Source: Isoetes taiwanensis (Eukaryota > Streptophyta > Lycopodiopsida > Isoetales > Isoetaceae). Taken from it: 64,000 nucleotides of DNA. The notes beneath the pieces were generated by a model. That model did not search any database, was not told where the DNA came from, and was given only the letters and a program-made list of their open reading frames with translations. A program made the translations under genes and the position numbers. This document shows, in pieces, positions 1 through 9,736 of this stretch. The stretch is taken from assembly GCA_021234155.1 (NCBI GenBank), contig JAJEKV010000104.1, forward strand, positions 2,653,985 to 2,717,984. Direction: 5' to 3'. Within the stretch, counting starts at the first letter, position 1; each line of letters starts with the position of its first letter.

Positions 1-780
1 ATGCGTGATAAATCAACTACTCATCCTAGTGCTTTATCCTATCAACTACTCTAGTGTTACCTTGATTCAAGTCTTTCCCACTGAAAGGCACATGTTGACG
101 AATGCCTTAAGAAGGGAGGTGTTATGTTGCCTTATCCATGTCCAATTTGCGTTATTTGCGTTATTCTGTCTTTTATGCTTAAATGCTCCATGCTCTGTGC
201 CTCAAGCCTATTGATTCAAGCATAATGCACACTTCCCAAAATTTGAATAAACTTTTGACTTTTAGATGAGTTGGAGCATAGTTTTAATGTTTTAGTGACC
301 ATAAAGTTTATCACAACTTTCAACCATGTGCATGACATTAAATGAACTAACTAAAGGTGGCTCATTTGCTATTCAACTTATGAAAGATGAAAACATAAGG
401 ACAAAAGACTTTGTTCATGATGAATAGTTTAATATGTTCCCTTTATAATATATGGTTTGCTAAAATGGAAAAGGTATACATGTTTAGCAAAGTAGAATAT
501 CGGTATGGGGTCGCACACCCTTGTCAGAGACAATTAGTAATATCTAGATAATTAGTAATATTGGCTTGATTACAATATACAAACATGTGGGTAATGCCCA
601 AATCCATGGAGTTCAATTTGGAAATGTATTATTCATTTGGAAACTTCATACTCCCAGCTATTGTGGAAATGAGTCACAAATATATTAAGGTCAAACTATA
701 ATGTTACAATGACTTGATTTTCCCAAGTTAGGGGTTATATTGTATACATAATTCAAACAGTTCCTGAAGAAAAGAAAGGG
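1..780. other. AT-rich DNA with no recognised gene
   Basis: I see no coding pattern or repeat I can name. It lies downstream of the minus-strand MFS transporter gene and probably includes its 3' untranslated region. A short open stretch at the very start (5-214) has no recognisable motif. A small piece near 535-560 repeats 'attagtaat' in tandem. Confidence 0.5.
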
Positions 781-813
781 TAATTGGCACAAGATAATTG
801 TTTTCGCTTCTGT

Positions 814-2682
814 TTAGGATTGGGATTCTATCTTGGCAAGCTTAACCAGATTGGAAATTTCCTTGTAATACTTTCTAGTTCTGATCATGAGGAAGAATGC
901 AATAAGAGCGCCAAGCAGACTAACACCAGTCATGATGAAGAAGCTAGTCCTGTAACACTCAACACCATAACAAAGCAACTCAGAAGAGGAAGAAGATGGA
1001 GCAGCATGAGGAGATAATGCCGGCGCCGCGGCGAGCAAAATTCTGCCAAGAACATGGACGATCTTGCTAGAATGCTGCTTGGCAGCCTCTTTATCATACA
1101 GGTTCCCTGCAACCCTGACAGAAAGTAAGTAAGATCCAAGGGGACTTGCAACACCCCCAACATTGTAAAGGGTGCCATAGTACTTGAGACCAAAAAGTTC
1201 AGAAATGATGGTGAACATAAGTGCCCATTGGGCCCCAAAACACATGCCTATCAGAATGGACCCTGCAAACAGAGCTCCAGGAGGATTCAGGGCAATCACA
1301 AGATGTCCTAAGGCTGCAAGAACTAGAACCAAAGCAAAAAAGAAAGGCCTTGGCACCCCTTTCCTTTGCAGAAATATTTCTGATATAAACCCTGACCCTA
1401 CTCTTCCCAAGAAGTTCCAGATGCTAACTAGAGATACAAATGTGCTTGTCTGTGAATGTGAATAGCCTAATGAAGCACCCAATTGGCCTAAGTTGTCTAT
1501 GGCCATTAATCCAGCTCCAACTCCACACGTTGTGGCCAGAAAGATCAACCACATATCTAGACTTATCAGTGCCTGAGGAATGGTGAAATCTTCACCTCTT
1601 GCTGGCCACCGGCCTGATGAGCTATAGAATATACTTCTGTACAGATTTACACATTTGTTTTGACTTTTAATGCCAGATTTCTGCTCTTTTTCTTCCTCTT
1701 CTTTGTCCATCTGCATTGGTAAACCATCATGGACTTTGGCATTCATTTCATACTCACTTTGCACTGTTTTCTTTTCTTCTTTGGTGTCTGCCTCTGGCAT
1801 GGCAGAAATAGACTGTTTGGGGTCCTCCACATCCTTGTTCAGATCTGCTTTTGCCCTGAGTTTTTTGTACTCTGAATACCCCACAATACCCAATGGAGAA
1901 ATGATTATAAGCAGCATAAAGGCTGCAAGACCCTGATCTGCAGACTGTCCCAATCTACCTGCATGTTGAACTATGATCACCACCATCAGATATGCAGCCA
2001 AGACCAAAGAAATGGCAAGGAAAACATAGAAGATCTTGGTCTCATCTTCTTTCTTATCTTCTTCATATGGTATTCTCCTGATTACAAACATGAATGCAAG
2101 GCAAACAGCACAAGGAAGCCAGCCTATTAGCAGAATAAATGAAGCTGGCTGATCTCCATACAAGGCCTGATAAAGGAGAGTGAGCATGGCTCCACTCAGA
2201 CCAACATATCCTTTGAGCAGACCTATGACAATCCCGCGATTCCTTGGAAAATTTTTCACACTTGTTACCACAACTCCTGTATTTGTAAATGCTTGAGAAT
2301 TGGCACCTATGCAAATGTAGAGACATATCTGCCATACCTTCACATTTAATAATTTCTTGGTCACTGCTAGCCATATCATTACATAGCCAAACAGATTCAA
2401 GCCTGAACCTAGCATTAGAACCACCCAAGGTCCTGTCAAATCATATATCAGTCCAGAGATGACTCCTACATTTGCACCAAGATCTTTGAAGAAGCCTATT
2501 GTGGTTATGGTTTCTTGGTTGTATAAAAGAGATGTCTTGATTGCCTGAGAATAAACACCAAAGTTGTATGTTGCTCCAGCACATGACATGATGAAAAATG
2601 TAGCCACTACAACCATCCATCTGTTGAGGACAAATCCCCTCATTTGATGAAATATGGCATTCATTTGCTGTGATATATTCAT
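814..2682 (-). CDS. Nodulin-like MFS transporter (NFD4-type), intact single exon
   Basis: A 622-residue multi-pass membrane protein of the nodulin-like branch of the major facilitator superfamily, presumed to move a small solute across a cell membrane; the substrate cannot be told from sequence. The N-terminal half (about residues 18-260) is the Nodulin-like domain, starting with a basic, hydrophobic entry (LNRWMVVVATFFIMSCAGA) followed by the family-typical YNFGVYS and the helix run around ISGLIYDLTGPW. A charged cytosolic linker follows (about 270-370, rich in KEEEEKE). The C-terminal half has the family signatures GMCFGAQWALMFTIISELFG and ASPLGSYLLSVRVAG. Length is normal for plant members (about 550-620). 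No intron or frameshift is needed. The first ATG is taken as start because a further MNAIFHQM lies only a few residues inside and the domain begins after both. It is the only clearly intact host gene here. Family call is firm; substrate is unknown. Confidence 0.93.
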   Translation of the reverse strand: MNISQQMNAIFHQMRGFVLNRWMVVVATFFIMSCAGATYNFGVYSQAIKTSLLYNQETITTIGFFKDLGANVGVISGLIYDLTGPWVVLMLGSGLNLFGYVMIWLAVTKKLLNVKVWQICLYICIGANSQAFTNTGVVVTSVKNFPRNRGIVIGLLKGYVGLSGAMLTLLYQALYGDQPASFILLIGWLPCAVCLAFMFVIRRIPYEEDKKEDETKIFYVFLAISLVLAAYLMVVIIVQHAGRLGQSADQGLAAFMLLIIISPLGIVGYSEYKKLRAKADLNKDVEDPKQSISAMPEADTKEEKKTVQSEYEMNAKVHDGLPMQMDKEEEEKEQKSGIKSQNKCVNLYRSIFYSSSGRWPARGEDFTIPQALISLDMWLIFLATTCGVGAGLMAIDNLGQLGASLGYSHSQTSTFVSLVSIWNFLGRVGSGFISEIFLQRKGVPRPFFFALVLVLAALGHLVIALNPPGALFAGSILIGMCFGAQWALMFTIISELFGLKYYGTLYNVGGVASPLGSYLLSVRVAGNLYDKEAAKQHSSKIVHVLGRILLAAAPALSPHAAPSSSSSELLCYGVECYRTSFFIMTGVSLLGALIAFFLMIRTRKYYKEISNLVKLAKIESQS

Positions 2683-5000
2683 CTTCTTTCAGATGTTAGA
2701 TGCCACAGCAAAAAATGAAATCTGATATAGAATGTAGTGTAATGTCTTGCAAAACACACCAGATTTTTTCTTCCAGTGCTTTATTTTACATCACAGAAAA
2801 GATAAGGCAAGGTTTTCCCGAGTCAGGCTCTGCGAATTGAAAATTTTTCCTCTTTCATGTAGAAGAGACAAAGGGGCACTCTGTTCTACAATGCAAAAGG
2901 GCCCATTGCAGAACTCCAGAAGGGTAGATCTGGAGCAAAATCCACAAGCACCTACTTCTAGAATGGGGCGAGGATTTGAGGCAGGAAAACACGAGGAAAG
3001 ATTGGGTCTCATATAGGGTGCTGGTGAACAGGAACATTTTAAAGATTCGGGCCGCAAGCTCCTCGTGGACCCATATTTGTTTGGCTTCTTGTTATGAAGA
3101 GGAGTCTTTTGTAAGATAAATCTGGTGAGGACAAAATCTATATTCAACATGGACGGAATGCAAGGCCCAGACATAGCCAGAGTTCAACAAACGTGGTCCC
3201 TTCCCTTCACTGCCAACCATAGCCGTGTCTTCTAAAGACTTCCAATCTTGACTCATCATTACCAGCTGTTTATTCCAAATGGAAATGTTGTTTGCCCATT
3301 TACACAAGTGAATGCTTCTCTAAAACAACTTATCTTCGGACCTTAAATTTTGTCCAATTCATAGACTACTATTGAATTGAATTGATTTTTATCGTCCACG
3401 AAGATCACATATCTATAGATTAATAATATTCACATCCCTTTCCACTTCACCATTCGGTGTGACCAGGTCTTAGAAATACCGACTTCACAACCACATATGT
3501 TTCTTTCATACTTTACACCTCACACTTTTGACCCTTATTGTCCTTCTCGGAGTCAAGCTTGAAAATTGATCGCCCACATAAATTAATGGCTATTTCTTCC
3601 TCTCCAAATTTGTGACCATCGCGGTATCTACCAGAGCGGTCATGACTTTAGTCAAGATTTTGTCTACCAAATAATCGTCAGACTTCATTGACATATGTTT
3701 ACAGTTCCCATCAACATTCTTTAAATTCAAATGAATTCAATTCAGTTCTTTTAAGTTCCAATTGCCACCTTCATTTAGTCAGGCCATACCAACCAACGTC
3801 TTAAAGAAATGCCTTCATAAAATTTGCCCCTCTCGTGCCAGGCAATGCTTTTGGTGGCCTCCACCAAACTTGAGGTCTTTGTTTGTTGCAACTTGCAAGC
3901 CAACAACTCTTTGATAGGTGGGAAATGTTTATGCATTTAATCATTGAATAATCTTGCACTACCACACTTGCTCATTAGTCAATCATTTTATTCCTTTCAC
4001 ATTGCATTATACCCAAAAAGTTGCTCCCCCATACACCATCATTATCCTAAACTCTTGCCTCCACATCATTAATAAAGAAGAAGTATCCTAACCTTAATGC
4101 CTATAACATGCAATCAATCAAATATCTTTTGCATACATATTCTAGCTGTTTTCCTCCTCTTTAAACTAGACAACTGACTCTAGATACGCCATCTCATGTG
4201 TCGCGTTCTCATTATGATGCATGTACTCAGTCTCAATGAGATGTCGTCCACTAGTTTTACTCCTCGAGATGTTCAAGGCAGTTTCTTCAAAGTAGCAATG
4301 CAATTTGTATATGTACCACATTGAAGCTCGTCACCATTAACAACGTAGAAGGTGGTTGTTTGCATGGCAATGCCTTTAGAATTTAGCTAAATTGTAGCTC
4401 CTTTAAAGCTTTTGAGAATACTAGAAGAGTGCTTTAGCCTCCTAGATTTTCAAGGACATTACAAACTTTTGAACTTTTAACTTCACTTCTAGCATATTTT
4501 ACTTGCTACCCTTTAGAAGATCAGGACCTTAAGCATAATAGAGGCGTCAGTTTTTTAGCATTATCATCTAGGTCTCACTAGCCATGTGGGAAATTTGGGC
4601 ATTCTAGTACGAGTTTACTTATCGTGATTAGCCTGACCTATCATGGTCATCCTTATCCTATCACTATAAAAGAATAAATATGCAACAACTAATGACCAAT
4701 TTGACAAACCATCTTGGTATATTACGAAAAAACAATGTGGTGTGTATGTCTGTGTGTGCACACGTGTATTCAACCCCTGATTGATAGCTTAGACCACAGA
4801 GCCATTTGAGTTAAGAAAATATAGGAATATGAAATACGAAATACTAAATTACCAAATAAAAATATAAAAGTATGAAATTATATTACAGAAAAAAATGACG
4901 AAATGTTAATATACATATGAAACAAAATATATAAGATTAAAAAAAAGTAAACGAATGCAAAAAATACGAGAAAACTATAGAAAAATATCACAGTTATGAT
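2683..5000. other. Intergenic AT-rich DNA upstream of the MFS gene
   Basis: The first few hundred bases should contain the promoter and 5' leader of the minus-strand MFS gene, but I see no unambiguous TATA box or initiator. Short open frames between 2,747 and 3,307 overlap on both strands and match nothing I know. The stretch from about 4,800 to 4,990 is an A-rich run with recurring 'gaaata' words. No RNA gene or mobile-element protein is visible. Confidence 0.5.
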
Positions 5001-6180
5001 TCTCCTGGTTTGCAGTTGTTGATACAGTCAATTCAGCATTGTCTTCCATTTCATAAGGCTATTATTGAGTCCCCCCTTTCTTGGGCTTTTCTTTATCATC
5101 TACATCCATATCTTAATGCTTTTCCCTTTCTAAAGGGATTGCTTGCTGCTTAGGATATTGTCAGGTCCTTTGTTCATATCAATCACGAGGCGTATCTTTA
5201 GTTGTCTACACCATGCTGGTGGATTCCTTTGCAGGAAGAGAATGTGCCTGTTGAGTCTTATTACTTACAAAGGCACAATGATGATGGATAGCAGTTGGTA
5301 CAAGCACCATTGCAGTTTGGTATGACTATGGTTATCAAGTCGAGCATGGAAAGCAATCAGAATAAAATTCTTGTTGCGCAGGTGGGATAAAGCAATTTGG
5401 ACTCATATTGCTACATTGCCACAGGACTCTGGTCCACAAATTGCAGTAGTTAAATGGGGTTGCCATCAGGTATCAAGCCAGGGCACTTTGTTTCTTTTGT
5501 TTATATATTGCTTCTGCAGTCTGAAATCTTGTCTTCATCTAATAGTTGGCATCTTCAAGTCCCCCAGCCATAGTAGAAAAGTATTTGGATATGGATGTGG
5601 AATAAGTCGCTTCATCCCAAAGTGGCAGTTCTATGGTGGCAAAAAATCCACAGATGTCTCAGAGTCAACAAGCTGGTCCATAAATCCGATAATCAGATTT
5701 CAAAGCTCTGCCTTTTATGTACGCAAAGGGTTGAGAGTATTGAGCATTGCTGCTTCTTGTATAGCAACTTTAGCTAGCATGATTTTGGTTGTTAACCCTA
5801 TTTGGCACCTATTTAGCTAGCTAGCAAATTTTGCATCTGCCCATAATAAAGCAACGAGTTTTTGATCTTGCATGTGATTGATTGTATGGTCAATCTGGAA
5901 GCAAAGGATATTGTATATCTTTAAGGGCATGGACATTGCGGATGAGATTCTTCTTCAATGGACGCAAAATAAAATTGTTATGGGTTATAATTGCTCTTCT
6001 CATGATCAAGAGAAGAACGTACTGATTTGAAAAGCTTACCTTTAGATTGATTCCTATGCATAAACAGGTGGTTTACTCAGTTGGATAATTTTGTCCGTTG
6101 GGGTTATAGTCCTCTTTTTGCATTTTATTTTGTTACGACTTTTTGATTGGTAGATAAAGTTTATCGTTCTTTAAGGAAAA
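5000..6180 (+). pseudogene. Relic of a LINE (reverse-transcriptase zinc-binding region)
   Basis: Around 5,595-5,777 one frame reads like the zinc-binding domain that follows reverse transcriptase in plant LINEs: WNKSLHPKVAVLWWQK, then a C-x2-C pair (LCLLC) and a terminal H-C pair (EHCC). Upstream pieces in other frames (for example HKAIIESPLSWAFLYH) suggest more of the same protein, cut up by stops and frameshifts. Downstream the sequence ends in an A-rich run (about 6,170-6,196), as expected for a LINE 3' end. The plus-strand orientation follows from the reading frame. No catalytic reverse-transcriptase core is left. An alternative is a host gene with a related zinc-binding domain, but the degeneration and A-rich end favour a dead LINE. 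Confidence 0.5.
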
Positions 6181-6193
6181 AAAAGGGGGAAAA

Positions 6194-6335
6194 AGAGAAC
6201 AAGTCGAACAGTGATCCAATTGGGCGAAATAATTAAATTGGATTGCCTTTGGTGTGATTTCACTCTAAATTGAAATTACAATGAGTACTCGAAAGGTGAA
6301 AAAACAATAGCACGCATGTCCAATTGTCGACGAAG
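6194..6335 (+). repeat. 142-bp repeat, unoccupied copy of the YR-retrotransposon target
   Basis: This block begins 'agagaacaagtcgaacag' and ends 'gtcgacgaag'. Its first 51 bases match 24,468-24,518 and the remainder matches 31,051-31,143, with only a few substitutions. Those two halves lie exactly on either side of the YR retrotransposon at 24,519-31,050. This copy is therefore an intact paralogue of the sequence the element was inserted into. What the 142-bp repeat itself is remains unclear; it directly follows an A-rich tail here and at 24,440-24,467. Confidence 0.85.
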
Positions 6336-7835
6336 TTGGTTACTAGGGGTATACGATGATGATCCCCGACGTGGTAGAACTTAAAAGCCTATACATGTCC
6401 TCCACTTTGGCTGCTCGTTGGCAGTGGGACAAAAACTAGCTAGTTTGTAAAAAGACTAGTCTAGACCAGTAAAAGTTGGTTTACAGATTACTATGGCTGG
6501 TTTACTGGTTACCGTAAAAAGCCCTCTGGTCCTAGGATGCCCAAAAAGTCATACGTGGCAGGCGGCACTAGGCTGGTGATGTTGGGTTCAACGATGCCCC
6601 TAGAGTTGCCCTTAGGATCCGAAAACTTCCTCAAGGTGGGATTGTATCCTGCCTACAAAGTGTGCATGTATGGCCAAAGTTTTGCCCAACGGATGTGTGG
6701 TGAGTTGGTATAGGCCTAGTAATGCCAAAAATAAGTGTTCATATGGTTATGGGTTCAAACCTTGCCAATGTCACTTATATTTAGAAGTTGGTTACTAGGG
6801 GTATACGATGTGGTAGAACTTAAAAGCCTATACATGCCCTCCACTTTGGCTGCTCGTTGGCAGTGGGACAAAAACTAGCTAGTTTGTAAAAAGACTAGTC
6901 TAGACCAGTAAAAGTTGGTTTACAGATTATTGTGGCTAGTTTACTGGTTACCGTAAAAAGCCCTATGGTCCTAGGATGCCCAAAATGTCATTACCGTAAA
7001 AAGCCCTATGGTCCTAGGATGCCCAAAATGTCATACGTGGCAGGCGGCACTAGGCTGGTGATGTTCGGTTCAACGATGCCCCTAGAGTTGCCCTTAGGAT
7101 CCGAAAACTTCCTCAAGGTGGGATTGTATCCTGCCTACAAAGTGTGCATGTATGGCCAAAGTTTTGCCCAACGGATGTGTGGTGAGTAAAATAAGTGTTC
7201 ATATGGTTATGGGTTCAAACCTTGCCAATGTCACTTATATTTGGAAGTTGGTTACTAGGGGTATACGACGATGATCCTCGACGTGGTAGAACTTAAAAGC
7301 CTATACATGTCCTCTACTTTGGCTGCTCGTTGGCAGTGGGACAAAAACTAGCTAGTTTGTAAAAAGACTAGTCTAGACCAGTAAAAGTTAGTTTACAAGA
7401 CTAGTCTAGACCAGTAAAAGTTAGTTTACAGATTATTGTGGCTGGTTTACTGGTTACCGCAAAAAGCCCTTTAGGATCCAAAAACTTCCTCAAGGTGGGA
7501 TTGTATCCTGCCTACAAAGTGTGTATGTATGGCCAAAATTTTGCCCAACAGATGTGTGGTGAGTTGGTATAGGCCTAGTAATATCAAAAATAAGTGTTCA
7601 TATGGTTATGGGTTCAAACCTTGCCAATGTCACTTATATTTGAAAGTTGGTTACTAGGAGTATACGATGATGATCCCCGACGTGGTAGAACTTAAAAGCC
7701 TATACATGTCCTCCACTTTGGCTGCTCATTGGCAGTGGGACAAAAACTAGCTAGTTTGTAAAAAGACTAGTCTAGACCAGTAAAAATTGGTTTACAGATT
7801 ACTGTGGCTGGTTTACTGGTTACCGTAAACTTATT
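6333..7835 (+). repeat. Tandem array of a ~450-bp unit (about 3.4 copies)
   Basis: Units begin with 'gttggttactagg' at about 6,333, 6,786, 7,244 and 7,645, so spacing is near 453, 458 and 401 bases with a partial last copy. Each unit contains several short palindromes (aactagctagtt, agactagtct) and a block that reads openly as protein-like sequence (6,932-7,189). Within units there are secondary duplications: a ~42-base block starting 'taccgtaaaaagccctatgg' is doubled near 6,950-7,035, and 'agactagtctagaccagt' with its tail is doubled near 7,366-7,430. Divergence between copies is low, so the array is fairly young. Confidence 0.85.
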
Positions 7836-7839
7836 TTTA

Positions 7840-8400
7840 GAACACTTATTTTTAGAAGTTTTAGAAAAACTAAAGGAATAATAATAAACCCTAAGTTTGA
7901 ATCCATCATGAGTCATATCAATATCATAGCTTTACATTAAATAGGCCCAAGATCATAAGCTATGGGCTATGTTTCAGGACTGCAAGCAATACATGTCTAA
8001 CAGAAGAAATAAACTAGATAAAATAACAAGAGCAAGTAAAGAAAATAGAGCATAAGAAAATGTAGTCCTGGATTACAGCCATAATAACCATACCGGACGA
8101 CATGCTTAGAAGATTTGCAGGCTAGGTCTATCAAGAAAGAGGTCAGAAAATAGATCAGCATTTATATACCCTCAAATCCAAAAGAACACATCCAATAACT
8201 AAGGGCAAACTGCTTCTGTCCATAAAAACCAGCGTTATCTTCAGGATAGATGGCATCTAGAGGGAGAGACATACAAGGATAGCACTTAAATATATATGGA
8301 ATATGGTTCAAATGTGCCATGCAATCTTTAGTCTAACAGATGTATTACACTCACCCCGCGTTTTGGTCCACTGTTAAAAAGTATAGTTTTCTTAGGTCCA
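7840..8400. repeat. Copy of a dispersed repeat also found at 22,900-23,110
   Basis: About 8,090-8,215 resembles 22,985-23,100: both share 'tcaagaaagaRgtcagaaa' followed by 'atagatcagca' and, further on, the end 'gggcaaactg'. No protein is encoded. The rest of this stretch is AT-rich with nothing I recognise. Confidence 0.55.
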
Positions 8401-8429
8401 CATGTTCTTTATTCAGAGATTTCAACATG

Positions 8430-8870
8430 TAGATCTGTGGAGGTGTGGTTTTACTAACTAACAGTGTTGTTTTTTAAGTGGACAAGGAACGTCCACTGTT
8501 ATTTTTTTAAGGAGCTGTGGTTTTTGTTTTTTTAGGACGTGTGGTTTTTTAAGGAGGTATGTTTTTTGTTAAAAGAACTGTGGTTTTTTCTTTTGAGGTA
8601 GTGGTGTTTTTAAGGAGGTGTAGTTTTTGAAGGTGTGGTTTATAAGTAAGTGTAGTTTTTTTTTAAGGAGCTGTGGTCTTTGCTTTTAGGACGTGTGGTT
8701 TTTTAAGGAGGTATGTTTTTTGTTAAAGGAACTGTGGTTTTTTCTTTTGAGGTGGTGATGTTTCTAAGGAGGTGTAGTATTTGGAGGTACGGTTTATAAG
8801 TATAGTTTTTAAGGAGGTTTTTTCTAAAGGATGTATGGTTCTCTAAAGGGGTGTGGTATTTTAAGGTTCT
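8430..8870 (+). repeat. G/T-rich low-complexity DNA with a ~160-bp tandem duplication
   Basis: The strand is built from variants of 'ttttaaggaggtgtggttt'. Segment 8,505-8,655 is followed by a close copy at 8,665-8,815 in which the order of sub-words (ctgtggt, gacgtgtgg, ggaggtatg, aactgtgg) is preserved. This points to a duplication of a larger unit on top of the short-word repetition. No open frame of interest. Confidence 0.7.
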
Positions 8871-9059
8871 TTATAGCCAATTTTGTAAGCATCATTATAC
8901 AATCATTGCACTGCTCCCATCCATATGACACCCCATAAAGTATTCATGTTGTCATTATATGTCATATGTAAAAATGCAATATCTCATCTATTGTTCCTTA
9001 CCCCTCATGCTTATAGAAAACTAGAATACAAAGGCATTACGAAGATCCCAAAATTGAAT

Positions 9060-9099
9060 TGAACTGAATAACTTTAACATCCATGGGGACCAACAAGTC

Positions 9100-9135
<36 letters not shown>

Positions 9136-9344
9136 AGAAGAAGAAGAGATTTTAACGTCACGCCACAAGGCAGCGTCCTATCGGACATGTGACACTTTAC
9201 AACACACCCAGATGGGTCCTGCCCCCACCACTTTACATTGCTGAAGTGGGTCCTTCCCCCACCAACTTTATATTGCATGGCCACTTTCACAACGAGGCGT
9301 TGAACCCGTGACCTTGGGTATGGCAGTTTAACGTCTTACCACAG

Positions 9345-9345
<1 letters not shown>
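9060..9345 (-). mobile_element. Probable tRNA-derived SINE with a LINE-like 3' tail
   Basis: Read on the minus strand, it starts next to (CT)n with a tRNA-like head: 'ctgtggtaagacgtt' near 9,330-9,345 in the A-box position (a weak match) and 'ggtcacgggttcaacgcc' near 9,300 in the B-box position. A body of about 180 bases follows, then (TTC)n and (CT)n at about 9,105-9,150. Beyond those, 9,060-9,104 resembles the last ~45 bases of the LINE at 9,405-9,455: both have TAGAC-TG-TGGTC and end in GTTAA followed by an AT-rich stop. A shared tail is what is expected of a SINE mobilised by a partner LINE. Limits are approximate and the A box is weak. Confidence 0.5.

Positions 9346-9404
<59 letters not shown>
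9346..9404. repeat. (GA)n microsatellite at the LINE 3' end
   Basis: An almost pure GA run. Going right it changes into 'gagataagataagata', which on the minus strand is the (TTATC)n-type tail of the LINE. The SINE-like element lies immediately to its left. Confidence 0.9.
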
Positions 9405-9407
<3 letters not shown>

Positions 9408-9514
9408 GATAAGATAATGTTTTATTAACGTCTGTGAGACCATCAGGTCTAGAAGACGAACATCAACACACGTACAGTTTTTTAAACATCTAATGATCCT
9501 TTTCAAAGGTATCA

Positions 9515-9736
9515 TTAGTCTATATCTCCCTCTTTCTCATAACTATCCAACAGACTGTTATAACTTTTTATAGACATCTCTCTCACTTTCATGACATCTG
9601 TTAAAAAATATCCAACGGTCGCAGGTGGCATGTCAAAGAACGCCCATAGGGGCACCTCCAAAGATATCATATGTCTATGCCTCAGTGCCTGATATGCTGG
9701 ACAATGGAATAATAAGTGCACCTCATCCTCGATCAC
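9515..9736 (-). pseudogene. LINE ORF2 C-terminal zinc-binding segment
   Basis: Last part of the LINE polyprotein, in a different frame from the reverse transcriptase upstream, so a frameshift lies near 9,735. It contains EDEVHLLFHCPAYQALR, the typical end of the Cys/His zinc-binding domain seen after reverse transcriptase in many LINEs; the matching Cys pair falls in the other frame. About 40 further residues of unclear role follow (FLTDVMKVREMSIKSYNS). It lies 3' of the RT and 5' of the tail. Confidence 0.7.
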
